7,092 bases of DNA from Candidatus Zixiibacteriota bacterium (lineage in GTDB: Bacteria > Zixibacteria > MSB-5A5 > GN15 > FEB-12). A program made the translations under genes and the position numbers. The notes under the pieces were generated by a model that saw only the letters and a list, made by a program, of their open reading frames with translations, had not been told where the DNA came from and searched no databases. Positions 1-6,158 of this stretch are shown piece by piece. Position 1 is the first letter of the stretch. Every line of letters starts with the position of its first letter. The DNA lies in contig DAOWMZ010000087.1 of the NCBI GenBank assembly GCA_030642845.1, positions 1 through 7,092 on the forward strand, in the 5' to 3' direction.

Positions 1-152
1 CTGGCAAGACTGTCAGCTATTACGGCTGAATCCTGTTCAGTCTGCTCCATCATCTCTTTCTCAAGTTGAGCAACTTCATCTTTTTTCTTTGAACAACCAA
101 ATACCAATAAGGTCGCCATAAAAATTATCAGCAGCATATATGTTGTTTTCAT
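1..152 (-). CDS. Lipoprotein, N-terminal part (cut by window edge)
   Basis: Partial gene; its 5' end is in the window and the rest lies beyond position 1. The 50 visible codons begin MKTTYMLLIIFM and form a lipoprotein signal: Lys2, a hydrophobic stretch at about residues 5-18, and a lipobox LVFGC with the lipidated cysteine at residue 20. The mature part starts SKKKDEVAQLEKEMMEQ, which is charged, rich in Glu, Gln and Lys, and could form a coiled coil. The start is well supported by GGAGG at 161-157, 4 bases before the ATG at 152-150. Ser at the +2 position suggests export to the outer membrane if the Lol rule of enterobacteria holds here. It is divergent from the PLP enzyme gene. The visible part is too short to name a family, so the function is unknown. 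Confidence 0.8.
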   Translation of the reverse strand, partial: MKTTYMLLIIFMATLLVFGCSKKKDEVAQLEKEMMEQTEQDSAVIADSLA

Positions 153-230
153 CCATCCTCCACAGAATATTAAATTTCAATTATTTCCGGCAATATCAAG
201 CCGAAAGAACAATTTTTAGTTGTGGATTCT

Positions 231-258
231 ATTAAGCACCATTAATTTGACCTGTCAA
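231..258 (-). promoter_or_regulatory. Candidate sigma-70 promoter for the lipoprotein gene
   Basis: Read on the minus strand, a perfect TTGACA (258-253) is followed after 16 bases by CTTAAT (236-231), a 4 of 6 match to TATAAT. Transcription would start near 224 and leave a leader of about 70 bases before the ATG at 152. The -35 box is convincing and the -10 box weak. It abuts the candidate -35 of the opposite gene, forming TTGAC-CT-GTCAA. Confidence 0.35.
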
Positions 259-275
259 CTTAAAATGACAATGAT
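247..275 (+). promoter_or_regulatory. Candidate promoter for the PLP enzyme operon
   Basis: TTGACC at 247-252 matches the -35 consensus in 5 of 6 positions. After a 17-base spacer comes AATGAT at 270-275, a 4 of 6 match to the -10 box. A competing element is a perfect TATAAT at 301-306, which has no good -35 at the usual distance but would leave a leader of about 27 bases to the ATG at 340. The sequence alone does not decide between them. Confidence 0.3.
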
Positions 276-339
276 TTTAAAACATTAAGGTCTTACAGTG
301 TATAATAATTACGAAACATTAGTTTGTGAACAGAAGAAA

Positions 340-1311
340 ATGAAGATTTACAACAACGTATTGGATATGATCGGGAACACTCCAATGGTTCACCTAAGGA
401 CAGGAATCCCCGACAATGGACTGACCGCCTGTGTCAAACTTGAGTATTACAACCCGACAGGATCATTAAAAGATCGGATGTCATACCATATTATTAAAAC
501 AGCAATGGCTGAAGGTAAGCTTAAAAAGGGTGATACTGTTATAGACAACTCCTCAGGCAATACTGGCTCAGCTATGGCTCTGGTTGCATTACAGATGGGT
601 TTAAAAGCTGTGGTGACAACACCTATCAAGACCAGCAAGGAAAAGATAGATTTGATGAAGTCTTATGGAGCTGAAGTTATAGTTACACCGGAAGTTGATG
701 TACATGATGATCCGAAAGGATTCTTTGCAGTAGCCCGAAGACTGGCTAAAGAAAAAGGGTATTTTGATCTTGATCAGTATGATAGTCAGCTAAACGTGGA
801 AGCCCATTATAATACCACCGGACCAGAGATATGGAGAGACACTGAAGGCAAAATCACACATTTTGTCGCTGGAATCGGAACCGGGGGAACTTTTTCCGGG
901 GTTGCGAGGTACTTAAAAGAAATGAACCCGAAAATCAAAACTATAGCGGTTGATCCGGAAGGATCGGTTTTCACGGACTATATTCTTGAAGGAAAAGATG
1001 TGCCAGGCCATTCATATAAAATTGAAGGAATCGGTTCTGATGTTATTACCAAAGCTATGCATAAAGATATGGTAGATGAAGTGATTACTGTATCTGATAA
1101 GGATGCCTTTTTAAGAGCTCGTGAGATTACTATCAATGAGGGTTTATCAATAGGGGGTTCATCGGGAGCAGTTGCCGTTGCTATGGAAAAGGCATCTGCT
1201 TATCTTAACGAAGGTCATGTAATGGTAGGTATTTTTGGTGATGCCGGCATTCGTTATTTGAGTAAATATTTTAATGATGACTGGATGTACAAGCAAGGTT
1301 TTTTGGAATGA
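340..1311 (+). CDS. PLP-dependent cysteine synthase / cystathionine beta-synthase-type enzyme
   Basis: Fold-type II PLP enzyme of the cysteine synthase/CBS family, 323 residues. The family replaces the beta-substituent of serine or an activated serine with a thiol such as sulfide or homocysteine, in the cytoplasm. Visible motifs: IGNTPMVHL at 11-19, the PLP lysine K44 in GSLKDR, SSGNTG at 71-76 binding cofactor and substrate carboxylate, the phosphate loop GTGGT at 180-184, GGSSG at 272-276 whose serine contacts the pyridine nitrogen, and YLSKYFNDDWMYKQGF at the C-terminus. The C-terminus, the TTGPEIW segment (159-165) and EGIGSD (229-234) resemble CBS cores more than CysK. There is no C-terminal CBS-domain pair. 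Several usually conserved residues differ: DNSSGNTG for EPTSGNTG, and GDAGIRY for PDSGERY. The ATG at 340 is preferred because the family starts about ten residues before IGNTP. An in-frame GTG at 298 has AAGG 7 bases upstream and would add 14 residues that do not look like the family. Exact substrate unknown. Confidence 0.88.
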   Translation: MKIYNNVLDMIGNTPMVHLRTGIPDNGLTACVKLEYYNPTGSLKDRMSYHIIKTAMAEGKLKKGDTVIDNSSGNTGSAMALVALQMGLKAVVTTPIKTSKEKIDLMKSYGAEVIVTPEVDVHDDPKGFFAVARRLAKEKGYFDLDQYDSQLNVEAHYNTTGPEIWRDTEGKITHFVAGIGTGGTFSGVARYLKEMNPKIKTIAVDPEGSVFTDYILEGKDVPGHSYKIEGIGSDVITKAMHKDMVDEVITVSDKDAFLRAREITINEGLSIGGSSGAVAVAMEKASAYLNEGHVMVGIFGDAGIRYLSKYFNDDWMYKQGFLE

Positions 1312-1329
1312 TCGGAGAAAATAAATAAG

Positions 1330-2025
1330 ATGTATTTTTTACTCACTATAATTTCAACAGCTCTTATTTTTATGACTGGCGCAACAAATAAAGGGGACAG
1401 TTCTGTAAAACAGATACTTGAAGAACAATTATTTGATTTTGGCCATGTGGGTATTGCATATAATGTTCAACATCGTTTTGCTTTTAAAAATCGAACTTCA
1501 GATACAATCAGGATTCTCAAGACTACTCCATTATGCGATTGTACGTCGGCCTATCCCCTGGACTCAATTGCCGCTCCGGGGGAAACGATACAATTCAATA
1601 TAAACTTTAGTACCAAAAATCAATACGGTCCGATTAATAAAGAAATTATTGTAACAACAAATCATAACCGACTTGATTCATTGCATTATTTCTACCGGGC
1701 TATTATCGGACAATGGTTTGAAAGTTTGCGTCCTGATCCCACGGCACTTCTATTCCTCCCCAAGAAGGGACCTCAAACAGTTCAGATTCCAAATCTTAAT
1801 TTTAACAAAATTACTTTATCAAGCTTTACTCAACATAGAGATTTCTTTACCGTTGCAATATCTTCTGATGAAGCCAATAAAGGGGAATCGTTATCTTTTG
1901 AGATTATCCCAAAGCAGGATTTATCCAGAGGTACATATAGATCAAATGTTACTATCCATATTGACAAAGGGGAAAATTACGAGGAGACAATCTTAACTAT
2001 TCCAGTAAAGATCGTTGTCTATTAA
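1330..2025 (+). CDS. Exported DUF1573-domain protein
   Basis: Protein of 231 residues. Residues 1-18 form a Sec signal peptide without a lipobox (MYFLLTIISTALIFMTGA). Residues 34-111 match the DUF1573 pattern: FDFGHV, a beta strand with HRFAFKNRTSDTI, a two-cysteine motif LCDCT (Cys69, Cys71; the family usually has CGC), APGET, and NKEIIVTTNH. This is an Ig-like beta-sandwich found in many exported proteins of Bacteroidota and relatives. The second half (about 125-231) reads as a second beta-rich domain without cysteines. It probably acts in the periplasm or at the cell surface; the biochemical role of DUF1573 is not established. The gene starts 18 bp after the PLP enzyme, with GGAG at 1314-1317, so the two are probably cotranscribed, but no functional link follows from this. 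It ends at a strong terminator. Confidence 0.82.
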   Translation: MYFLLTIISTALIFMTGATNKGDSSVKQILEEQLFDFGHVGIAYNVQHRFAFKNRTSDTIRILKTTPLCDCTSAYPLDSIAAPGETIQFNINFSTKNQYGPINKEIIVTTNHNRLDSLHYFYRAIIGQWFESLRPDPTALLFLPKKGPQTVQIPNLNFNKITLSSFTQHRDFFTVAISSDEANKGESLSFEIIPKQDLSRGTYRSNVTIHIDKGENYEETILTIPVKIVVY

Positions 2026-2029
2026 ATAA

Positions 2030-2057
2030 AAAAAACCGCCCAAATAGGCGGTTTTTT
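2030..2057. terminator. Bidirectional intrinsic terminator
   Basis: Five G/C-type pairs (CCGCC at 2036-2040 with GGCGG at 2047-2051) close a 6-base loop, extended by A-T pairs (six As at 2030-2035 with six Ts at 2052-2057). The T-tract after the stem serves the plus-strand DUF1573 gene ending at 2025. The opposite A-tract (2028-2035) becomes a T-tract on the minus strand and serves the ferredoxin gene ending at 2074. Confidence 0.92.
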
Positions 2058-2073
2058 ATAAAATCAGATATTG

Positions 2074-2283
2074 TTATTCTTCGCGTTTTATAATAGCAAT
2101 ACAGAAATCATCATCATCAACAATCGGACAAACAGAGACACACTGCTGTTCATCTTCATCTTCGCATTCATTACAGGTGTCAGGATCAATCACATAGATA
2201 TCACCTTCAGTGATTGATTCGGTCGGGCACTCTTCCAGACAAAGTCCGCAAGCTGTGCATTCATCAGTAATTTTCATAGCCAT
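2074..2283 (-). CDS. 2[4Fe-4S] ferredoxin, Allochromatium (Alvin) type
   Basis: Small soluble electron carrier of 69 residues. Cluster motif I is C9-x2-C12-x2-C15-x3-C19-P. Motif II is C37-x2-C40-x7-C48-x3-C52-P. The longer 7-residue gap between the second and third cysteines marks the Allochromatium-type ferredoxins rather than the clostridial type with two compact motifs; members of this type often have very low or split potentials. A ninth cysteine (C61) lies in the C-terminal tail. The protein is very acidic, with EDEDE inside the loop of motif II and DDDD at 56-59, as expected for docking to oxidoreductases. GGAGG at 2297-2293 stands 9 bases before the ATG at 2283; the second in-frame ATG, at 2277, would be 15 bases away and is less likely. 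No partner enzyme is adjacent, so its redox partner cannot be named. Confidence 0.93.
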   Translation of the reverse strand: MAMKITDECTACGLCLEECPTESITEGDIYVIDPDTCNECEDEDEQQCVSVCPIVDDDDFCIAIIKREE

Positions 2284-2566
2284 AGTTGGCGTCCTCCAAA
2301 AGTATGTTTCAATTTATCATACAAATTTAAAAACTGTGCAATATACGAATTTAAAATTCAAATATTCAAGGATTATTTTAAGAATTTTTTTACAATATTT
2401 TAAAATTAACTACTTTAATACACGAATGTTTCAACTGTAGGAAACGCAGATCTGGGTTTCCAACACTGACAGAAATCCTGACAGTTAAAAAAAATGTTTC
2501 ATAATTGAATTATTCAGCAAACTCTAAGTATTTGCAAGGATTCCTTAAATAATGGGCATAAAAAAA
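2284..2566. other. Non-coding region upstream of the ferredoxin, with palindrome and repeats
   Basis: About 280 bases without a credible gene. It is very AT-rich from 2298 to 2430, then more mixed in sequence. It contains the ferredoxin RBS, a 30-bp imperfect palindrome (2436-2465), two CTGACAG copies (2466-2472 and 2478-2484) and three ATGTTTCA copies (2304-2311, 2426-2433, 2494-2501). A weak promoter-like pair on the minus strand (TTGCAC at 2341-2336, TATGAT at 2321-2316) has a spacer of only 14 bases and is not called. The ferredoxin promoter must lie here or the gene is read through from the tRNAs. Confidence 0.6.
2436..2465. repeat. Imperfect 30-bp palindrome
   Basis: The core CAGATCTG (2447-2454) is a perfect palindrome, flanked by GGAAAC (2440-2445) and GTTTCC (2456-2461), then TGT (2436-2438) and ACA (2463-2465). 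Only two symmetric positions fail to pair: G2446 with G2455 and A2439 with A2462. No T-tract follows on either strand, so it is not a classical terminator. It could be a dimeric regulator's operator or an RNA hairpin in the ferredoxin leader. Confidence 0.65.
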
Positions 2567-2637
2567 GGCGGCACCCAGATTCGAACTGGGGGATAGAGGT
2601 TTTGCAGACCTCGGCCTTACCACTTGGCTATGCCGCC
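2567..2637 (-). tRNA. tRNA-Cys (GCA)
   Basis: A complete 71-base cloverleaf on the minus strand. The acceptor stem GGCGGCA/TGCCGCC has 7 pairs, the D-stem is GCC/GGC, the anticodon stem GAGGT/ACCTC encloses CTGCAAA with anticodon GCA (2605-2603), and the T-stem CCCAG/CTGGG encloses TTCGAAT. CCA is not encoded. Seven Ts follow at once on the minus strand (2566-2560), which may end the transcript. It lies 12 bases after tRNA-Gly, the same Gly-Cys order as glyW-cysT in Escherichia coli but with no leucine tRNA following. Confidence 0.97.
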
Positions 2638-2643
2638 GAATAA

Positions 2644-2721
<78 letters not shown>

Positions 2722-2737
2722 TTCAATCAGGATTTAA

Positions 2738-2766
2738 TATATAATATCGGTTGTTCTGTTTGTCAA
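2738..2766 (-). promoter_or_regulatory. Sigma-70-type promoter of the tRNA pair
   Basis: On the minus strand a perfect TTGACA (2766-2761), a 17-base spacer and TATATA (2743-2738) place the start of transcription a few bases before the tRNA-Gly 5' end at 2721. It lies 23 bases beyond the stop codon of the glycosyltransferase gene, so the tRNAs need not depend on the galT operon. Confidence 0.7.
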
Positions 2767-2789
2767 CTTATTTCAAATCCAACAAAAAT

Positions 2790-4670
2790 TTAATTTATCG
2801 GGTTTCTTTCCAAAAGTTTAGCCGTATTGGCTATAACTCTATCAACATACCAGGGAACTAATTTTGTTAGCCATTTCAGATGAATTTCAGCTTTTTCGGG
2901 TTTATCAAACAACATGGCATAAGTATAAAGATCCCAATGAGCTTCATAAATTAACGAATCCTGCTTTAGGATTGCATTAAATAAATTCTCTGCCCGTTCA
3001 TGATCCTGAAGCATCATATGGCACTTAGCTTTTTGATGGACAAGATAGAGATATGGCGGGAGTTTATTCATAGCTTTGAAAGCCAGATTAAATTGTATTA
3101 GAGCATTTTTATAATCCCGATTGTTGACATACTCCAGACCAACCTTGTAATAATCAACATATTCAAGAGGATATATAGGACTTAATTCACCTGTTATAGG
3201 TCGAACTTTTTTATATGCTGGTTTAAGTGATCCTTCGGTATATGAAAAAGTTTGGAAATACCAACTGACGGTTCTGTAAGATTCCATAAATGCAGGATAC
3301 AGGAGCAGCGCCTTTTCAGCCGGAGCAGAAGGTTTTATTCCGGTTGAAAATATAATATAATCAGGTTCACGATGCAGAATATATGCAGAGTTGTGTTTTT
3401 TTTCTTTCCAGGTCGTTTCCATACCCTGTATAGATGGTTCCGAATGGCGAGCAATCGTTGAATCGGTTAACCCCAGCATATCGATAATATCATGTCCTAT
3501 TAGCTCATATCCGTATATTCCTATTGTAGGTAATGCTACTGAAAAATTTGTTTTGTCAGTCTCCTTCATGTGCTGAGCCATCAGTCTCATCTTTTCGGTA
3601 AACAGCTTTTCACGCTCATTATAGGTTGAAACGAATTTGTAAGGGAGAAACAAGGTCAACATTACCAGTACTATTGAGACAAGGGATACAATTAATGTTT
3701 TGTTCTTATCGTTCACCTTCTCAATAAGATATGATAGTGAAAGTGCTAATAGCACTCCGAATGTTCCAATTAATGGGATAAAGAAGCGATGGACTTTTAA
3801 AACATCCCCCCCAATCAGAATGATATAGATCATATATAATAAAGTAAATAACCAGACCGTTTTAGCTGTTGAGGATAGTTTTTTATAGAATAACAGAGGG
3901 ATTAACAATCCAATTCCAACAAATCCATAATGATATAAAAACCGACCTACATATTCCAGACCGCTTGAAAGCTGAGCTATATCCAATCCGGTTTTGGCAT
4001 AAAAAGGATTAGGGAATATTGAGCCATAATAAAAAAGTTTGAATCCTACAAATGGAAGGGACAAAACAAAAGCAGTCAGACCACAGGTTAATGAATATTT
4101 TGGGATTCCCCTTCTCATAATTGATTCAATTATTAATAACAGCAGAGCAACCAGCCCACCTTCCGGTCTGATCCAGACAGCCATCAATAATCCAAACACC
4201 AACCATTTACTTTTTTGCAAATAACATAAAAGTGAAAACAGGACAAAAAAAGTAAACGCTGTTGTCTCTAATCCAGCCGGAGCCCAGTATGCTAGAGAAA
4301 AGTTAATAGCTACCAAATAAGCAGGCAGCAGGCTTAATAATCTGTTTTTCTTCTCTAATACTTCAATGGCAAGCAAGTAAGTGAGAAATATAATGCCTAA
4401 CCCAAACAAAAAACCGACGATTTGTGATGCTAATATGTAATCTAAACTCAATGATCCAAATAAAAGTAACAAGGTTACCCAGGCAAAATTGGTGAAACCC
4501 TCTATCCTCTCGCCAATATTAAAAACCAATCCGTCACCATTGAGGAAATTGGCTGCATACCTATAGGAGATATATGCGTCATCCTGAATAAAATTAAAAT
4601 GATACGCTAAAAAAGAATATGCAATAATAGCAGGCAGAAGAAGCAGAAGTGTTTTTTTTGTTATCCGCAA
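2790..4670 (-). CDS. GT-C membrane glycosyltransferase with C-terminal TPR domain
   Basis: Polytopic membrane protein of 626 residues if it starts at the TTG at 4670. The frame is open further, to a TTG at 4688, but AGGAGAG at 4683-4677 lies inside that extension, 8 bases before the TTG at 4670, and the shorter protein starts cleanly with [16 protein letters not shown]. In the shorter numbering, a first membrane helix is followed by [11 protein letters not shown] (about 29-39), whose Asp pair is the usual GT-C catalytic motif, then [10 protein letters not shown] (53-62), GLETT (133-137), RPEGG (168-172) and [14 protein letters not shown] (287-300). This pattern resembles the AftB/ZomB-like family of polyprenyl-phosphate-sugar transferases. 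About ten hydrophobic segments end near residue 345. A soluble domain follows, then about three TPR helix pairs (507-607). It probably transfers a sugar from a lipid carrier on the outer face of the membrane. The acceptor is unknown. It lies 19 bp after glgA and is probably the last gene of that operon. Confidence 0.82.
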   Translation of the reverse strand: MRITKKTLLLLLPAIIAYSFLAYHFNFIQDDAYISYRYAANFLNGDGLVFNIGERIEGFTNFAWVTLLLLFGSLSLDYILASQIVGFLFGLGIIFLTYLLAIEVLEKKNRLLSLLPAYLVAINFSLAYWAPAGLETTAFTFFVLFSLLCYLQKSKWLVFGLLMAVWIRPEGGLVALLLLIIESIMRRGIPKYSLTCGLTAFVLSLPFVGFKLFYYGSIFPNPFYAKTGLDIAQLSSGLEYVGRFLYHYGFVGIGLLIPLLFYKKLSSTAKTVWLFTLLYMIYIILIGGDVLKVHRFFIPLIGTFGVLLALSLSYLIEKVNDKNKTLIVSLVSIVLVMLTLFLPYKFVSTYNEREKLFTEKMRLMAQHMKETDKTNFSVALPTIGIYGYELIGHDIIDMLGLTDSTIARHSEPSIQGMETTWKEKKHNSAYILHREPDYIIFSTGIKPSAPAEKALLLYPAFMESYRTVSWYFQTFSYTEGSLKPAYKKVRPITGELSPIYPLEYVDYYKVGLEYVNNRDYKNALIQFNLAFKAMNKLPPYLYLVHQKAKCHMMLQDHERAENLFNAILKQDSLIYEAHWDLYTYAMLFDKPEKAEIHLKWLTKLVPWYVDRVIANTAKLLERNPIN

Positions 4671-4676
4671 AAGAGA

Positions 4677-4683
4677 CTCTCCT
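4677..4683 (-). promoter_or_regulatory. Shine-Dalgarno site deciding the glycosyltransferase start
   Basis: AGGAGAG on the minus strand lies between the glgA stop (4692-4690) and the TTG at 4670-4668, with 8 bases between AGGAG and TTG. There is no comparable site before the TTG at 4688, only two bases from glgA's stop. This moves the start six codons inward. Confidence 0.7.
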
Positions 4684-4689
4684 GACAAA

Positions 4690-6156
4690 CTACTTACTAT
4701 TTAATAGGTTGTTATAAAGTTTTGAATATTTTTTAGCTGTTCGGCTCCATGAGAAATCTTTTTTCATCCCAACTTTCATAAACTTGGTCCAGGTTCTCTT
4801 TCTCGCAAAAAGATCAACTGCTCTTTTTATTGCAGTTAACATTGCTTTGGAATCTTTTTCCTTAAAAACAAAACCGGTACCATGGCAATTGTCCGAGCCG
4901 TAGTCAGTCACTGTATCAGCTAATCCCCCCACTTCGCGAACAACAGGAATCGTTCCATATTTAAGGGAATACATCTGATTCAACCCGCATGGCTCAAAGA
5001 TCGAAGGCATCAGAAAAATATCAGAAGCCGCCTCAATCCTATGCGCCATTTGGTCATCAAATTCTAACAACGCCCGGCATTTATCGGGATATTTCTTTTC
5101 AAGGCTTTCAAGTAATTCATGATATTCTTTCTGGCCTGTCCCAAGGACAATTAACTGAACATTCATTGATAAGATATCATCGGCAACTTCTTTAATCAGG
5201 TTCCACCCTTTTTGATCCTCAAGACGGGAGATTATTCCAATAAGTGGTGCGGCATCTCTTATAGGTAATTGCAATTCATTAAGCAGTTCAATCTTATTGG
5301 TTCGCTTGCCGGAAAGATTGGCGATATGGTAAGTCGTATAGATTTTATGATCCCTTGATGGCGACCATATTTTATAATCAACACCGTTTAAAATGCCATA
5401 GAGATCATCTTTACGTTCTTTGAGCACCCCTTCCAAACCACAGCCAAACTCTTTTGTTTGAATTTCATCAGCGTATCTTTTGGAAACAGTTGTAATATAA
5501 TCCGAATATATAATGCCTGCTTTAAGGAAATTGACTTTACCGTAAAATTCAAATGCCCCGGTTGCTGGCATCATTAATTTGTCAGACAGTTCCAGAAGTT
5601 TGAACCGTTCGGGTTTAAACTCTCCATGAAAAGCAAGGTTATGAATAGTCAGAATGGATTTTATGTTTGAATAGAATGGATCATTTCCATAATCGGTTTT
5701 AAGGAAAACGGGAATCAGTGCCGTCTGCCAGTCATGAGCATGTACAAAATCCGGTTTAAAGTCAATCTCTTTAAGAAGGGCTAATACTGCCCGGACAAAG
5801 AAAATAAACCTTTCATCGTTATCAGAATAGTCCTTACCGGTTTCCGGATCGAGATACAACCCATCCCGGTTGAAATAATAATCAGAGCCAATAAGATATA
5901 CTTCCATGTTATTCTTTTTGTATCTAATTTTATTTATTTTCAAAGGATAGTTTTGATCATTGATTTTAATCTTAATATTGGATGCAACCGGCTTTATTTT
6001 ATGATCACTTGTATCCAGCGACTTATAATGCGGCAAAAACAGTTTAATATCATTTCCCTGCTTCTGCATTGCTTCGGGTAAAGCACCCAGGACATCACCT
6101 AATCCCCCGGTTTTAATTAATGGAGCCATTTCTGAGGCGGCGTAGCAAATTTTCAT
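4690..6156 (-). CDS. glgA: Glycogen synthase (GT5)
   Basis: Cytoplasmic enzyme that adds glucose from ADP-glucose (or UDP-glucose in some lineages) to the non-reducing end of an alpha-1,4-glucan. It has 488 residues, close to the usual 475-490. The N-terminal domain has KTGGLGD at 15-21 (the nucleotide-sugar loop with Lys15), HDWQTA at 141-146 and TIHNLAFHG at 170-178. The C-terminal Rossmann domain has SRLEDQKG at 310-317 with Arg311 and Lys316, FEPCGLNQ at 387-394 with catalytic Glu388, and [10 protein letters not shown] at 407-416. All key residues are present and there is no frameshift. The ATG is 2 bp after the galT stop, suggesting translational coupling. The only Shine-Dalgarno candidate is a weak AAAGAG inside the end of galT. 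The sequence does not settle ADP- versus UDP-glucose preference. No glgB, glgC or glgP is visible. Confidence 0.96.
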   Translation of the reverse strand: MKICYAASEMAPLIKTGGLGDVLGALPEAMQKQGNDIKLFLPHYKSLDTSDHKIKPVASNIKIKINDQNYPLKINKIRYKKNNMEVYLIGSDYYFNRDGLYLDPETGKDYSDNDERFIFFVRAVLALLKEIDFKPDFVHAHDWQTALIPVFLKTDYGNDPFYSNIKSILTIHNLAFHGEFKPERFKLLELSDKLMMPATGAFEFYGKVNFLKAGIIYSDYITTVSKRYADEIQTKEFGCGLEGVLKERKDDLYGILNGVDYKIWSPSRDHKIYTTYHIANLSGKRTNKIELLNELQLPIRDAAPLIGIISRLEDQKGWNLIKEVADDILSMNVQLIVLGTGQKEYHELLESLEKKYPDKCRALLEFDDQMAHRIEAASDIFLMPSIFEPCGLNQMYSLKYGTIPVVREVGGLADTVTDYGSDNCHGTGFVFKEKDSKAMLTAIKRAVDLFARKRTWTKFMKVGMKKDFSWSRTAKKYSKLYNNLLNSK

Positions 6157-6158
6157 TT

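Larger units (their letters stand above)
153..339. other. Divergent intergenic region
   Basis: AT-rich non-coding region between the minus-strand lipoprotein and the plus-strand PLP enzyme. It must hold both promoters. Besides the candidate promoters listed separately, an imperfect hairpin lies at 184-206: TTTCCGGC at 184-191 pairs with GCCGAAA at 200-206 with one bulged C around an 8-base loop. It would fall in the untranslated leader of the lipoprotein mRNA if that promoter lies near 231-258. The GTG at 298 opens an in-frame extension of the PLP enzyme but is probably not its start. Confidence 0.6.

Noticed and set aside
184..216. Hairpin followed by a short T-run as a terminator on the plus strand
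   Set aside because: No plus-strand gene lies upstream, the stem is bulged and the T-run is 5 bases away from it. More likely part of the lipoprotein leader, if it matters at all.
447..638. Minus-strand open frame of 63 codons opposite the PLP enzyme
   Set aside because: Antisense shadow of a well-supported enzyme gene, with no ribosome site and no recognisable motif.
1418..1996. Two other plus-strand frames inside the DUF1573 gene
   Set aside because: They overlap a protein with a signal peptide and a family match, and have no ribosome site or coherent composition.
2316..2341. Possible ferredoxin promoter, TTGCAC and TATGAT on the minus strand
   Set aside because: The spacer is only 14 bases, too short for a normal sigma-70 promoter, and AT-rich DNA gives such hexamers by chance.
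2210..2440. Plus-strand frame of 76 codons across the ferredoxin start and its upstream region
   Set aside because: Half is antisense to the ferredoxin and the rest is AT-rich low-complexity translation. No Shine-Dalgarno site.
2536..2546. Small palindrome AAGGA-T-TCCTT before the tRNA-Cys T-tract
   Set aside because: Only five pairs with a one-base centre, which cannot form a stable hairpin and is likely chance.
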